Below, piece by piece: positions 18,059 through 30,080 of a stretch of DNA of 64,000 nucleotides (positions are counted from its first letter, which is position 1; each line of letters begins with the position of its first letter). The stretch spans positions 1,659,501 through 1,723,500 of the forward strand of contig JAYKYS010000001.1 of NCBI GenBank assembly GCA_036924285.1, written 5' to 3'. The notes under the pieces are model-generated. The model did not search any database and was not told the origin of the DNA. It saw nothing but the letters and a program-made list of their open reading frames with translations. A program made the position numbers and the translations under genes. The stretch is from Asterella californica. Lineage: Eukaryota; Streptophyta; Marchantiopsida; Marchantiales; Aytoniaceae.

Positions 18059-18843
18059 TTAGAGTTTAAGAGGGGGGGCAGCTTAGCTAAGGCCCTGCTT
18101 CTGATAAGTGACTGCGCTTATAAGGACAGCAGGGGGGCAGCTTAAGCTGGGGCCTTAACTTTTAGGTTAAATACCTGCGACGACTGAGAGATCGAGGACA
18201 GTTTTTGAAAAGAAATGTTTTCTGGGAGAGCTGAAGCGGAACACGCAGGAGAAGCTAAGAAGCTGGGGAAAGATCAAATTGGAGACAGATTGAATTGGGA
18301 GACCATCGTAGGAAGAGGGGCAGGAGTTTTAAGCTTGGACGTCGTCCAATAAACTGTACGGAGGAGAAATTACTCTCAGGAGGCAGTTTTATTGAGAGAG
18401 ATCGTTTGAAAATCTACGGAGGACTTTTGATCGACGCATGATCAAATTTCTGAGAGTTTCAGTTGAGGCAAAGAGAGGAATAAGATTCAGGGGTCCGAAT
18501 TTCACTATTAGGTTCGGATTGAGACGTACTTGGTAGACTTTTGGTTGAAAACTGGTTGACGGGAGAAAAAAAAAGACACGCAGGAGAGAAAGAGAGAGAG
18601 ATTTTCTTTACAGTTGAAGAAATTGATGATGCGGCTACACTGAAATAAAGTTATTTGGAGCTTGGGAGACCTATCTGTGTACCTAAGGTGTGCTGGAGTG
18701 CTTGTTTTTATAAACAGTGGACATAAGAGGCTGTGGTTTGAGATTCATCGTGGGCAGCAACCTATTTTCTTTTCTGGTCGTTTTTCTCTGATCGGTCACA
18801 GTCAGGAGGTCCGCCCTCCCCAAGAAAGACTCTCAACTCGACA

Positions 18844-19848
18844 CCGCGGTGAAGTTGAATTTCTTCTGAAGCGCTTCCACCGTCTGAGCTAGCAACCCCT
18901 GCGCACGAGCTTCCGCAGCTTCTCGCTGCATCTTCTCGGCTGCAGTCTGTGCTTCTGCGGCTTCTCGCAGTGTCTTCCATGTCGTCTTTTCCACTGCAAG
19001 GATGATGATCTTACCTCGGACTCGCAGAATCTCCTAGTCACGTTGCTGTAAACGCGCCTGCAACTCCTGGTTGCTCTTCTTCAGCTGCGCTAACTCTTCG
19101 GCAGAAGCGGCTGCTTCCGCCTTGTACTTAGCTGCGAGCTTCTCCGTGGTGCGGAGGTTGGCTTCCTGCGCGTCTACTTTCTTCTGGCCTTCTTCTTGAT
19201 CTCCGAGTGGAAGAAGGCACTGAACTCCTCCAGTCTTCTTCCCGCGGAAGACAGACTCATCCCCACGATCTAGACGGAGGTGTCTCCCTTGTCTTCAAGA
19301 GGCAAGGATGCCTCTTCTGCTGCTGTGACCTTCTGCTTCTGCGCGCACGAAGAAGCAACTCTTTTCATCTTCCGGGGTGGAAGATCTCTCCCCATGATAG
19401 AAGCGGTCCTCTTTATTGCGCTTCCTCGCATCGCAGTAGGAGTATCCATCCAACCTTCGTCTTCTGGAGTCTTCGGAAGACTCCTTGATGTTGCAGAAGT
19501 GGTCTTCTACACAGCTCGAGTACTCAGGGGCTCCTCTTGAGAGTCAGACTCCGATCCTGAGTGAATGATCAGGAAGGAGGTGGTCTTCCTAGGCACACTC
19601 CTAAGACCATCTTCCTTGGTGGTGTCGCGTCTTCCGACCCACTGGAGTCGTCTTCCCTCACCAGAAGCGTCTTCTGATGAGTACCTGGTCTCATCTACGG
19701 CATCAGAGTGGGAGGGAGAGTCATTGCTGCTGCTCGGTCGTCTTCTCCCGGGTCTCCTCCTTGTCTCGTGCTGCCTCGTTGACCCATATCTTGTCAATTG
19801 ATCTTCCGCTAGGTCTCTCTTGACCACGTACACGTAATAGAAGAACGG
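18844..19848 (-). pseudogene. G1 coiled-coil gene, copy I, 5' segment
   Basis: On the minus strand this reads a Ser/Arg-rich stretch with SFLIIHSGSESDSQEEPLST (19507-19863 frame), then by homology with copy II a Glu/Lys/Gln-rich coiled-coil region. Copy II at 30960-31999 keeps the phrase SFSIIHSGSESDSQEE. The frame is broken here by several indels. It ends at the type-F LTR (19849), whose left flank ACGG (19845-19848) is the likely target duplication. A gag-like role is possible but not shown. Confidence 0.6.
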
Positions 19849-20290
19849 TGTCGTATTGTACATAGGTCTGTACAGTGAAAAGTATTGCAGAGAGATTTTT
19901 TTCTATATTGTGTAAAGGAAGCTGCCCTGCAGCTTAACAAGCTAGGCAGGAGCTAAGCTGGGGCTATGCTTGACAAGCTGCCCCCTAGCTTGGGTTGGAA
20001 TATCACCCCTAAAGGAGACGAAAGACACCAGAATGCAAAGCTCGACGAGGAGAGCGACCTCATGCTTCTAGTTTTGACAGAAAGTGTTTTAAGCAAGAGT
20101 TAGTACGAGTTTTAGGCTGTGAAATATATGAAAGAGGGAAATCTGTCGATTCTGGCTCGTGACTCGAACTCAGAATCAGATAGCGTGAGCGTGTAGGTGT
20201 TCACAAATACTATAGTTTTGACTCCTTGTTCATTAAAAACGGAGTTGTATAGAGAAGTTAGTGTAGAAAAGGCTAGTAAAGATTTTACAG
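19849..20290 (+). repeat. Truncated type-F LTR
   Basis: It matches 16788-17230 at high identity from TGTCGTA to the shared TTACAG, then diverges abruptly into coding sequence. The remaining 1.6 kb of the type-F LTR is missing. I found no second type-F LTR downstream, so the right end of this insertion is unknown. Confidence 0.8.
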
Positions 20291-21665
20291 TGATCAAGGA
20301 GGACCAGAACTACAGAGAACTCTTCGAGCACCCGATGCATCCGACGAATAGATACAAGCTGATCGAATACCGCGACCCAGTGAAGAGGAAGATCGTGGAG
20401 ACCATCATGCTGATCCTGAGTCCCCGAAGAACGACTTATCTGTCTACTTGGAAGGTATGCTTCTTCAAGAACTTCTTCGCCGAAAGACGAACTTACTGGG
20501 CGAAGATCTTCCATGACGAAGTCCAACGCCTGTGGAAGAAGCAGGATTATGTCTACATGGGAGGCTTCATAAGTATCTTTTACTTTGGCATGGGTTGGTT
20601 ATCAGAGAACGAAGTCAAGCAGTTGGGCTTCGGCGAAGATGAAGAGTTAGAAGGTAACGACTTCTCGCCCGTTCGTGAGGTTGAAAGAGCACCCACCGAA
20701 GATGTACAGCAATTGGAAGCTTCACCGAAGGCACCAGCCGAAGAGCCTCAAGGGACCCAAAAGGCAGCGGACGTGTAGACTGCGACCGACGACGAAGAGA
20801 GGAGGCGCAGTAAGAGAAAGAAAACTCTTCCGACTTCGTCCATGGACAAGCCGAAGACGCAGAAGAAAGCCAAGAGCACGAAGAGAGAGACAGTGGACCT
20901 AAGCAGCTCGGGAGCGAAGATGGAAGGTGTTGCTGTCTGTGGTGAAGGTACTTCGGAGGGATCTACCTTAGGAAATGTGGACCTGTTCAAGAAGGCGATG
21001 ATCTTCGGTGAAGAGGTGATCGTCCCAGTCCTCCGACTTCTTGAAGACAACAAGGAGGACTACGAGAAGGAAGTTCAGAGGAAGGTGTCGTTCCGGAGAT
21101 GTTGGCCGAATTGCACTTCAGTAGGGGTACTTGGCAACAGGAGAAACACAACCTTCGTGAAGAAGCCCGGAACGCGACGAAGTTGAGATTGGAGTCAGAG
21201 AAGGAACTCGAAGATCTTCGGCGTCAATGTGAAGAAGTCAAGACTGCCTTGAACGTGAAGGAGGAAGAGCTTAAAGTATCAACGAAGAGCTTCTCCGACC
21301 GTATTCAGGAGTTGTCTACTCAGAAGACCGACTTGCAGCGAAGTCGAGAAGAGTACCAGATCACAGTTGTAGAGCTCACAAAGGAGAATGAGAGCTTGAA
21401 GACGAAGGTAGCTGACTCCGAAGACCTTCGGAAGAAGTTGATGCCGGTTCTTTCTGCATACGTGACCTCGAGACTTGATGCGGACGAGCTTGGTCTTCTT
21501 CGGGCGCTGAAGGCGGAGGTGGTGCAAGTTGACACGAACCCGGATGGTGTGAAGGTGCACCTATCTCGACTTAGACAGAAGGTAGATAGGGAGATAGGCG
21601 AGATACGAGCGAACGCAGAAGTTCAGTTAGAGGAGTTCAGGGCACAGTTAGGCTTAGGAGTTTAG
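20197..21665 (+). pseudogene. G2: coiled-coil protein gene remnant
   Basis: The frame is open from within the LTR fragment; protein-like sequence begins about 20291 (KEDQNYRELFEHP). It reads a compact domain rich in Trp, Tyr and Phe (RRTTYLSTWKVCFFKNFF, RTYWAKIFHDEVQRLWKK, YVYMGGF), then an acidic Pro/Ala-rich tail. A TAG at 20776-20778 interrupts it, and the same frame goes on to 21186 with a Lys/Arg-rich patch. A frameshift near 21090 leads to 21099-21665, a long heptad-like coiled coil ending SRLRQKVDREIGEIRANAE. The part around GEEVIVPVLRLLEDN matches G3 (LQEVVVPLLFALENN). It may be a structural, gag-like ORF of a non-autonomous element or a captured host gene. I do not recognise it. Confidence 0.55.
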
Positions 21666-23399
21666 TTACTATGAAGATGAAGATGATCGTAGGGTAGCGA
21701 AGGTCTTCCGCCTTCTTAGGAAGTTGAGCAGTTAGTACAGTTAGAAAACAGTTAGGTTATGACAAAAAATATATAAGCAGCGCGATCCACAGCCCTCGTG
21801 CCTTTTTCATGTTTTCAGTTCTTTATTAATTAATTTCCATTTCCCAAAAGTGCGGAGCGATGTTGTGAATGTTTTGGACGAAGATATTTTCCTCCGAATA
21901 TTCGGTTTGCTGTCGCAGGTGTAATTTCTAATTGACGAAGATCTTTGCCGTTAGACTTGAACGAAGAGACTTTGGTGTAGGAATTTTGAAGAGACTTCGG
22001 CCGAAGTTGAACTGTAATCTTCGTGAAGAGCTTTTGAACGAAGATCTGAAAACAAATCAATGACTGTGAAGTGGAAGAGATAAGTTAAATTATAAGGAGA
22101 GTTTGGAATATGGTGGCTTCATCTTAAGTTTGGCTTCTTCAAATAAGTGGAATTCTTAAGAGTGAGGATTTAGTTGGAAGAACACTCTAGGAAGAGTAGG
22201 GGCTTACCCTTGGAACCTTGATGTGAAATCAGTTTCTTCTGTCTTTTCAGAAGAAGACTAGTAACATTTCAGTAGTATTTTATCTTATTCATTCATTCAC
22301 ACAATTGTCTTCTCAATCTTTTGTTTGTACTGTCGGAAGGGTCCCTGATCAAGAACTATTTTGTTGTTGTTTGTATTTGATTTATCAGGTTTTGCTTGGG
22401 TTTGTTTTCTTATCAGACTTAAACTCTCATCCGGATATTATTCTATTCCGTGAGAATAACAGAAAACTATCTGAATTATCATTGTGACGTTGTAGTACTG
22501 TATTTTGTGTAATTGTTAACTGTATCTTCGTGAGAACGATCCTTAATTTACTATTTCCGATATTTTGTGTTTCCCTGGGTTGTTACAGAGCAACGAGAGA
22601 AGAAGAAAGAAGCCTTCTTCCCACAGCAGAAGACGACATCCTCAAGTAGAAGACGGTGTGATTGTATTCACGTTTGTTGTCTTCCTCCCCAAACTATTAC
22701 AAGCAGGGATGGCTTGTTAGTCAAGATCCGGACTAGAAGCCTGTCGGAATCTTAATTTCTCCTTTTCATCTTGTTTCCTCTCGTTTGGATTTTCCCTTCT
22801 TCCCCATCTTCTCCCATCTTCTCCCATCTTCCCTATCTTCTTACCTTCTTCTAGTGAGCTTCCGAGACTTCTATTGAGCTTCCGTGAAGGTGAATGTCGT
22901 TGTAGTGCTACAGGAAGATTATTTTCGTAGGCAGAAGCCTGGGAAGGCTACAGGGGGCATACACCCTATGATTAATCTAACCCGTTGGAATGTGGGAGTG
23001 AGTAAGGTATAACAGCCGTTGCTAGTCGACTTCTACGAAGCAGGAGCAGTCTTCTGGAGGTGTGAGAAGCTGAGTGGAACCCCCAGAAGCCGAGAATTGC
23101 TTCAAGAAGACGGTATTGAGAAGACTGGAAGAAGTAACCTGGAAGTAGGAAGCGTCTTCCCGAGCTTCTCTGTGAATAGTTGTGTGATATTTTAGTTAGT
23201 AGTTGTTTATTTAGGTCCAGAGCACCTTTTGGCGAGTTTGGAAGACGCGTGGTTTTGTGAGAAGACGGGATTTCTAGACAAAACCCGTGTGTTTGTGTGT
23301 TTGAACATATCTTAGAACTTAGAGCAGCGTTACTTGTGCAAATCCTCTGTGGGAACGATATCTTGTATACTAAATGGGCAAAAGGAGTAATCATGCGAC
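21666..23399. other. No recognisable gene; possible promoter and TTCTCCCATC repeats
   Basis: There is no convincing coding frame. TATATAAG at 21768 could be a TATA box. From 22790 to 22850 there are short TTCTCCCATC-type repeats. T-rich tracts and ACAG motifs near 22580 look like splice acceptors or an LTR end, but no partner was found. GAAGAC-type motifs are frequent, as in G1 to G3. Confidence 0.4.
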
Positions 23400-23640
23400 A
23401 CTACAAGGTCATCTTCCTTCTAAGCAAAATGTATTCTTAAGCAACAAGGTTATTCCAATTATCTAGACATGTGATTAACTTCAAAAATTCGTACATCCTG
23501 TAAATTGTGGGCACCACAATCATCTTCCCGTTAAGCATGATGTAATCTTAAGTAATAAGGTTACTTCAATTATATAGGCACGTCATTAACTAAAATTTTT
23601 TGAAAAAATCTTCAATCTTGCAAACTGTGGACACCACAGA
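23400..23640 (-). repeat. Two diverged tandem units of about 120 bp at the 3' end of the copia remnant
   Basis: Two units share CATCTTCC, TTAAGCA, a CTTAAG block and ATTAACT. Each ends in a small palindrome: TGTGGGCACCACA near 23507-23519 and TGTGGACACCACA near 23626-23638. They directly follow the C-terminal end of the copia pol on the minus strand, so they may be the start of its 3' LTR or a 3' UTR repeat. Confidence 0.5.
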
Positions 23641-23649
23641 AAATATCGA

Positions 23650-26600
23650 CAACGTGATCTCATGTGCTTACATAATCGAGCTCAATCTCTCTTGCAAGGA
23701 CCTTCTCTCTAATGAAATGATAGTGCGCCTCAATGTGCTTCGTCTTAGCATGGAAAACATGATTACTAGCTAACTTCATGCTTCTAATGTTGTCAGTATA
23801 TACAACAACAAGATCTGTACACTCCACACCAATATCAGATAGTGAACATCGAACCCAAATTGATTCGCATGTTGCGTTCATTGTTCCTCGGTAGTCTATT
23901 TCTGTGGATAACAAAGCAACTGTAGGTTGCTTCTTAGAAGCCCAACTTATAGCAGCGGTTCCAAGTCCAAAAGCATAACCTGACGTGGATCTCCTATCGG
24001 CACTCCTTGTACAATCAACATTAGTGTAGCCATGTAACAACAATGGTCCATCGTATCGATAGTGAATCCATACTACATCGAGAACTTCACGTACCGGAAA
24101 ATCCGCTTGACAGCCTCCAAACGTGATCTCCGTGATGATTACATAAACTGATTGAACGGATCGACGACATAGCTCAAGTCTGGTCTAGTGATAGTCAAGT
24201 AGATAAGACTCCCAACCATCTGTCTGTACATGCGTGGATCATCAAGTAACTCATCATCCTCTGCTCCTAACTTTACCCCTTGCTCTAATGGCGTAGCAAT
24301 GGGTAGTTTGGAGAAAAACCTAACCTTAACAAACAAAACATGCAGTCAAGCATACCAAATCTCTCAAGCATACTGAGAGCATACTGTCATTGTACAAGCC
24401 AAACATCATTAATGAACTCCACAGCGAGGAAGTATTTAAGCTCTCTTGAGTCCATCATCTAGAACTCGGATTTCAAGTGATCCTTGATGTGAGAAATAAG
24501 CTCCTCATAGTTGCTGGTAATGATCAAATCATCAACGTAGATGATGATCACAACAATCCGGTCTTGTATTCTTAATGAATACAAGGTAGAGTCTGAACTA
24601 CAAAGATGGAAACCAAGAAACTGCAAGTAAGAATTGATCTTTGCATACCATGTTGTTGGTGCTTGTTTCATACCATAGAGGACCTTCCGTAACTTACACA
24701 CACGAGAAGAGAACTTAGGATCATCATAACTTGGAGGTTGTTGCATGTAGACCTCCTCCTCAAGATCGTCGTTGAGGAAGGTGTTCTTGAAGTCCATCTG
24801 GTGCTTCTTCCAACCTTTTTGAGTTGCAACTGCAACCGTAGTCAGAATAGTCATCATCATCGCAACTAGAGCAAAAGTCTCTTAAAAATCCACTCCATGT
24901 TGCTGTGCGTAACCCTTGACTACCAATCTGATCTTGTATCGACACACGATACCATCCGAGTTGCACTTGACCTCGAAGACTCATCTGTAACCAGTCGCCT
25001 TCTTATCCTCAGGTAAGTCCACCAACTCCCAAGTTATGTTGGTGGTGAAACGCAACAAGCTCAGCTTCCATAGCACTCACCTCTTGAACTCGTCGCCTCC
25101 TCCAGTGAACTCGGTACTTGTTCGTGAAGAACATTGGTCATATATGCACGATGTGCAGCAAGGAAATCTTCATGCATATACCTACTCACTGGATGTGGAA
25201 GATCTACGAGAGATAATCCGTGTACTAGTCACCTCTCCTTGCAACTGATCTGACGTACACTCCAAGATCTAAGACAAAGTATCCAAGGGATGTGGAAGAT
25301 CCATATATCTGGACGAGTCAAACATACAAACATAGCACTCGCTCGTCTTGTGTAGAAACTACACTAGTTCTACTAGACTGTGTTATATAGACTCCAACGT
25401 TAACAACAGCTCTATGTGAAATTGATTCTGATCTGAAATCAATGACTTCTTTAGATCCTCCACTCAACGTACTACTCTGAGGTACTACAATGGACTGACT
25501 CCTTGGTTCTACAATAGGTACAAGGATGGCTACGACAGGTGCAGGAGCAAACCAAGACTGTAGCTCTTCAAAGACAACATCTCTACTGATGTAGAATTAT
25601 TTTGACGAAGGAATGTAACATCTATATCTTTTCGTATTAGAAGCATATCCAAAGAAAATACATCTATATGCTTTTGGATCTAATTTCTTATGTCTCTCAT
25701 CAAGTATGTGCATATAACAAATACATCCAAAAACTTTAAGAAAAGAGTAATCACGTTTACTGTCTATGAAGACCTCCATCGATGTATGGTTATGGATTGT
25801 CACTGTAGGCATCCGATTCATCAAATACACCGCACATGAAACAACTTTTGTCCAGTAGGTCTAGGTATGGTCTTCTCATTCAACATTGCATGAGCCTTCT
25901 ACTATGTGTCTATTCTTACGCTCTACAACCTCGTTTTGCTGCGGACTATAACTGCAGGTCTTCTGGTGTCAGATGCCATGCTCACGTAGATATGCATCAA
26001 AATCTCTAGAAAGAAATTCGCCTCTCCCAGATCTTAGATAGAGGATAGATTCTCCAGACTGTTTCTCCACCGACTTGCAGAAAGTCAAGAATGCTAACAG
26101 TACTTCGGCAGAGTACTTGTTTCCCAACAAATAGATCCAGGTGTAACACGAATGATCATCAAAGAACGACACGAAGTACTGAAAATTGATCATACTTGGC
26201 TGAAAAGCAGTCCATACATCAATTTGAACAAGTTCTAAGAGCTTGTTCGATCTGTTACCTGATCTCTTAAAGGGTTGTCTAGCTTGCTTGCCGAACTGAC
26301 ATGCTGCACAGACTCCAGTGAGTTCATTGGATTCAAATTTGGGTAGACTTGTAACCAAGTCAAAACTCGGGAGGTTTGTCAGTCTTTGGAAGTTCATGTG
26401 CTCAATTCGCTTGTGTCAGATGTCAATATCAGACACTATTGGATCACGCTTCCATACATGACAGCCTGTAATTTAAGCGTAGAGGCATCTGGTTTAAATA
26501 GCCTATCACTCTTGCTACCTCGAGTTATGACAATGCTTTAGAATCTTCAATAAAGCATTCATCTTTATTGAAGCGCACTTGCAGACCATGCTCTATCAAC

Positions 26601-26850
26601 TGTCCTACAGATAGTAGATTTCTAGTCAATGTGGGTACATCCAAGACATTCCGTATACCAATAAACTTTGAAGCAAGAATGTCAAGCGGAATGTTACCCT
26701 TGTGCTGGATCTGGTGCTTGGTGTCATTGCTTGTCATCATAAACTGAGGAGTCACCACAAGCTCGAGTGAACTGAACTACTCTCGATGGAGTGTCATGTG
26801 ACTGATGACGTAATAGTTGATCACCTTGTCAATCTATGGCTTGAATGTCG
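23650..26850 (-). pseudogene. Ty1/copia pol remnant, heavily decayed
   Basis: The copia order reads right to left: protease edge (SHMTLHRE, stop, FSSLELV near 26790), pre-integrase and integrase zinc finger (CAACQFGKQARQPF near 26290), integrase core (VQIDVW, FFDDHSCYTWIYLL, LRSGRGEFLS), RT (QMDFKNTFLNDDLEEEVYMQQP, KLRKVLYGMKQAP, YVDDLIITS near 24540) and RNase H (RRSTSGYAFGLGTAAISWASKKQ near 23950). Integrase before RT is diagnostic for Ty1/copia. Many stops and frameshifts break it. The integrase motif, usually RSDRGGEF, has lost its Asp, and the RNase H TDAD-type motif reads TNVD. No gag or LTR could be assigned to it. Confidence 0.85.
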
Positions 26851-27120
26851 TATAACTTTGATGTGTTGTAATCAACAGTTGTTCAGAATATACTTGCTTC
26901 CTGTGTGTAATATAGATCGTTATAGATCTCACTGTCTTGATCGAGGTCACATTGCAAGGATTGCCTGCTGAGTACAAGCAGTTCATTACTTCAATTTCTA
27001 TCAGAGAGCCCCTTCTGCGATTTGATGAACTTGTTCTTATGATATTAGGAGAGGAGGTGCGCCTACTGGAGAGTACTACTTGAACGGATCAGCAAGAATT
27101 TGTCTATTTTGCAAGTTCTG

Positions 27121-27375
27121 GAGGATCTCAAGATAAGGTCATGGAAAAGGTGCTAGACGTGGACGAGGCCGCGAACAGCAATAGCAGCAGCAAAACCAGC
27201 AGCAAGCTGATTCTTCCAACAATCAAAGACATGTGCTTGGTTTCTACAACTACTATAAGAAACAAAGACACAATGCAAATCAATGCTACAAGCGACAGAA
27301 CAATCAAAGGTAATACGACAACAACACCCAACAAGGTAACAATAACCAATAAGGCTATTTATAACTAAGTATAGA
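27121..27375 (+). pseudogene. Gag nucleocapsid-like remnant
   Basis: In the frame starting at 27139 (GGA AAA GGT GCT) the sequence reads an Arg/Gly stretch, a Gln-rich stretch with in-frame stops, then YKKQRHNANQCYKRQNNQ. The last part resembles a broken zinc knuckle (x-x-C-x4-H-x4-C with Cys lost). It lies on the opposite strand to the neighbouring copia pol, so it came from another element or an inversion. Short and weak. Confidence 0.3.
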
Positions 27376-27677
27376 GAATGTTTATTTGCTGCCCAAGTAC
27401 TTTAAGGAGGTATCAAGTTAGTCATGACTAGCTAAAGTTAGTTATGATTAAACTTAGCTATACTTTAGGGCAGAATTCAGATATCTCCACTCAATTTCAA
27501 TTCTCTAGAAATTTGTACAGTCAACCCTATTTCTTTTGATTAGTGAATTTTTTGTTGAAACTTCATTAGTTAGTAGCTTGGAGGTGGAGCTACTAGAAGT
27601 CACAAAAATCTTGTAGAGATCTCTTACCGACTAACATATATACGTTTCGGTATACAAGGAAGTCTTGAAGATATTTC

Positions 27678-27992
27678 ATGAAGAATCTAGTTCGGATGCC
27701 GAGGTGGAAGAAAACATTTGGGAGTTCGACGGAGACGAAGAAGCAAACATTAAGTATAGATGAGTTGCAGACACACATCTATAGCACTTGGGGTGCACTC
27801 TTTGCTCTATATAAAGAAGCTTCTGAGACCATCGGCGTAGATTTGAAGAAGGTTGAGTTGAAAGCATCATTCACTGTGGAGGCCACGAATGCTCCTGGCG
27901 AAGTAGAGTTGGATTTTTACAAGAATGACTTTAAGACGTCTGCTATGATTAATACAGACGATGTTCATGAGGATATTATCTTAGACTCTTAA
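27678..27992 (+). pseudogene. Unidentified 104-aa ORF, possibly gag-related
   Basis: The frame reads a Lys-rich start, ELQTHIYSTWGALFALYKEASETIG, and a C-terminal part rich in Asp and Glu. It lies 120 bp upstream of a zinc-knuckle fragment on the same strand, so it may be a capsid-side fragment of that gag. The family is not recognised. Confidence 0.35.
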
Positions 27993-28131
27993 TTTTAGAT
28001 TGGATTATATTGCATGTATAGCATGTATAATACACAATTTTCCAATATAAAGCTCGAAAGAGTTAAGAAAGTGATGTAGAATTATTTTCCTCAAAGGTAT
28101 TTTTTCCACTTAATGATTGAGAAGGCGCAAC

Positions 28132-28450
28132 ATGAGTGGAAGTTCAAAAGACTGGAAAGTTAGACTTAGAAACATTCCTCAAGGTCTAGATGTCATAGTA
28201 AGTATCAAAGAGAGCTCGAGCGAGATTATCGGTGAGTTTGAAAACGCTAGTTCAAAACCTCAAGTAGAATCTCCGAGGAGAAGAGTAGAAATTGACTTGT
28301 GATGTTATTTCTGTAGAGAGTTGGGACATAAAGTAGTGAATTGTCCAACTAGGATTAGATCAGAGAGAGCCAAAGAAAAGCGGGAGTTTATTTATCTAAG
28401 TCCATCGTCACCACCGTCAATTCATCTTCTAGGAGAGGATCCTTGTCCAA
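28132..28450 (+). pseudogene. Gag nucleocapsid fragment with CCHC zinc knuckle
   Basis: The frame MSGSSKDWKVRLRNIPQGLD runs to a TGA at 28300-28302 and then continues in the same frame with CYFCRELGHKVVNC, a perfect C-x2-C-x4-H-x4-C, then RIRSERAKEKREF. The zinc knuckle points to a retroelement nucleocapsid. The stop directly before the first Cys inactivates it. Confidence 0.55.
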
Positions 28451-28797
28451 GTTGTGAGGTGGGTGATCTATCAAGAGGACAGAAGTGCGTGGATGTGGCT
28501 GCTCTACTTACGTCAGTAGTCGAGAAGTTGGATGAGACTCAAAGAGCTGAGACGGAGAAGTTGTCGACTTCAAAAGAGAACTCGGCTGAGCTGTGATGGA
28601 GATCGTCATTCGGATGATAGAGAAGACGATAATGCGACTCAAGCTCATGATTACCTTAGAAGAAGAAATGACACAAGAAGTGTTGTTACAATCATTTCCT
28701 TTGGTAGATTATTCTCGAATGGAATTGATAATGTTTGTATTCTTTTAGTGAATCATTATTACGTGAAGATTAGAAGAGTAGAAAGAGTAATTACAAA

Positions 28798-29935
28798 ATG
28801 AGGAAACTACCAATGTTTCACAAGGACAATGAAGATATAGAGCCGTTTGTTAGAGACTTCAAGAGGGGTTGCATTGAAGACGAAGACGATTGCATTGAAG
28901 ACAAAGACGAAGACGAAGCCGAAGACGATGAATTCGAAGTAGAATCGACTCCAGTGAGAGACGTACAACTGGAGAAGTTCTTCGACGAAGTGACGGCCGA
29001 AGATGCAGCTGCCGAAGAAGTTGTAACACAGACAGCGGCTACAGTAGAGACAGTAACTAAGAAGGCACCTGAGTTGATGAACTTAGCAGAAGATGAGGAT
29101 GTCACTGAAGTACCCGCACTTGTCAAGCGTAGTGGAAGAAGGAAGATCTTGGAAGATACACCGAGGTCTACGCAGAAGTCCAGTAAGAAGTGAAGTGTAC
29201 GAGGACGGTCTGCGCCGAGGACGAAGAAGCTACAGAGGTCGAAGCTAAAGAAGATGGTACCTCACCGGTGAAGAACGAAGAGGATGATGCAGCGAAGATC
29301 ACTTCTTCGATAATCGAGGAGGTCCAACAACTCAGCTCTTCGATGAAGTATCTACAGGAAGTTGTTGTACCGTTACTCTTTGCCTTGGAGAATAACTCAA
29401 GAATTTACGAGGAAGTCGTTGGACGACATCTGAACTTGGTGGAGTTAGTTCAGACGATGCACTTCGGCCAAGAGAATTGCTTATAGGAGAAGGAGAACCT
29501 ACGAGCAGCAGTTCTCGAAGCGAAGAAGGAGATTGTGGCGAAGACCGAAGAAGCCAAAAACCTGACTTCGGTGCGCGAGGAGGTACTTCAACAGAAGTTG
29601 GAGCAAGAAAAGGAGCACGAGAAGGTTCTTTCACTTGCGAAGAAGGAGTTGGATGAATGCATATGTAGAGGAATCGGGACCAGGACATCGTCGCAGAGAT
29701 GACTAAGGAGATCGAGGATCTAAAGAGACGATGTGTTAAGAACGAGGAGCAGACTGCACAACTTCGGAGTAGAGTAGAGTCGACGCTGGAGAACTACTTC
29801 GCTACTGATTTAGATACTTTGAAGTTGAAGATTCTTCAGGATATTAGACAGGAGTTAGGGGCAGCAGATATAGATGGTTCTTCGGCGAAGAACCGAGTAG
29901 CTAGACTAGGACAAAGAGTAGCTAGAGAGCTCTGA
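28798..29935 (+). pseudogene. G3: coiled-coil protein gene remnant
   Basis: The start (MRKLPMFHKDNEDIEPFVRDF) leads to a strongly acidic stretch with EDEDDCIEDKDEDEAEDDEFE, then a Lys/Arg-rich patch. A frameshift near 29190 is followed by LQEVVVPLLFALENN, a TAG at 29484-29486, and a Glu/Lys coiled coil. Another frameshift precedes 29699-29935, which ends NRVARLGQRVAREL. The order of acidic linker, basic patch, VVPLL block, coiled coil and RVARLxQRVxRE tail is the same as in G2, so the two are diverged copies of one family. Function unknown. Confidence 0.5.
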
Positions 29936-29989
29936 GAGGTTAGAGCGACTGTTGAGTTCTCTATAATTGGTGGGCGTAATTGATGTACA

Positions 29990-30080
29990 TTGTGTCTCTC
30001 ACATGTGTGTCCAAGGTGTGCATCGTCAAATGTGTGTGTGTGTGCTTTCCCACATGTGTCTCGCCAGTGTGTGTGAAATC
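29990..30080 (+). repeat. GT-rich low-complexity tract
   Basis: TGTGTGTG runs and CACATGTGTGTC motifs repeat irregularly. It is a microsatellite-like tract between G3 and G1 copy II. Confidence 0.6.

Larger units (their letters stand above)
16788..18843 (+). mobile_element. Solo LTR, type F (2056 bp)
   Basis: The termini are TGTCG and CGACA. The insertion is flanked by perfect CCGC duplications (16784-16787 and 18844-18847). Copy II of G1 has the uninterrupted sequence TACCCGCGGTGAAG near 30950, so the borders are exact. The first 440 bp recur at 19849-20290. Inside are a tRNA-like segment, a minisatellite and no convincing gene. Having LTR-type ends, a target duplication and no coding region, it is best explained as a solo LTR. 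Confidence 0.85.

Noticed and set aside
21768..21775. TATATAAG as promoter of a gene downstream
   Set aside because: No coding frame follows within 1.5 kb on the plus strand; noted only in the region entry.
23641..23652. TATCGACA followed by ACGT as the right end of the type-F insertion begun at 19849
   Set aside because: The CGACA end fits, but the flank ACGT differs from the left ACGG by one base and no type-F LTR sequence precedes it; too weak.
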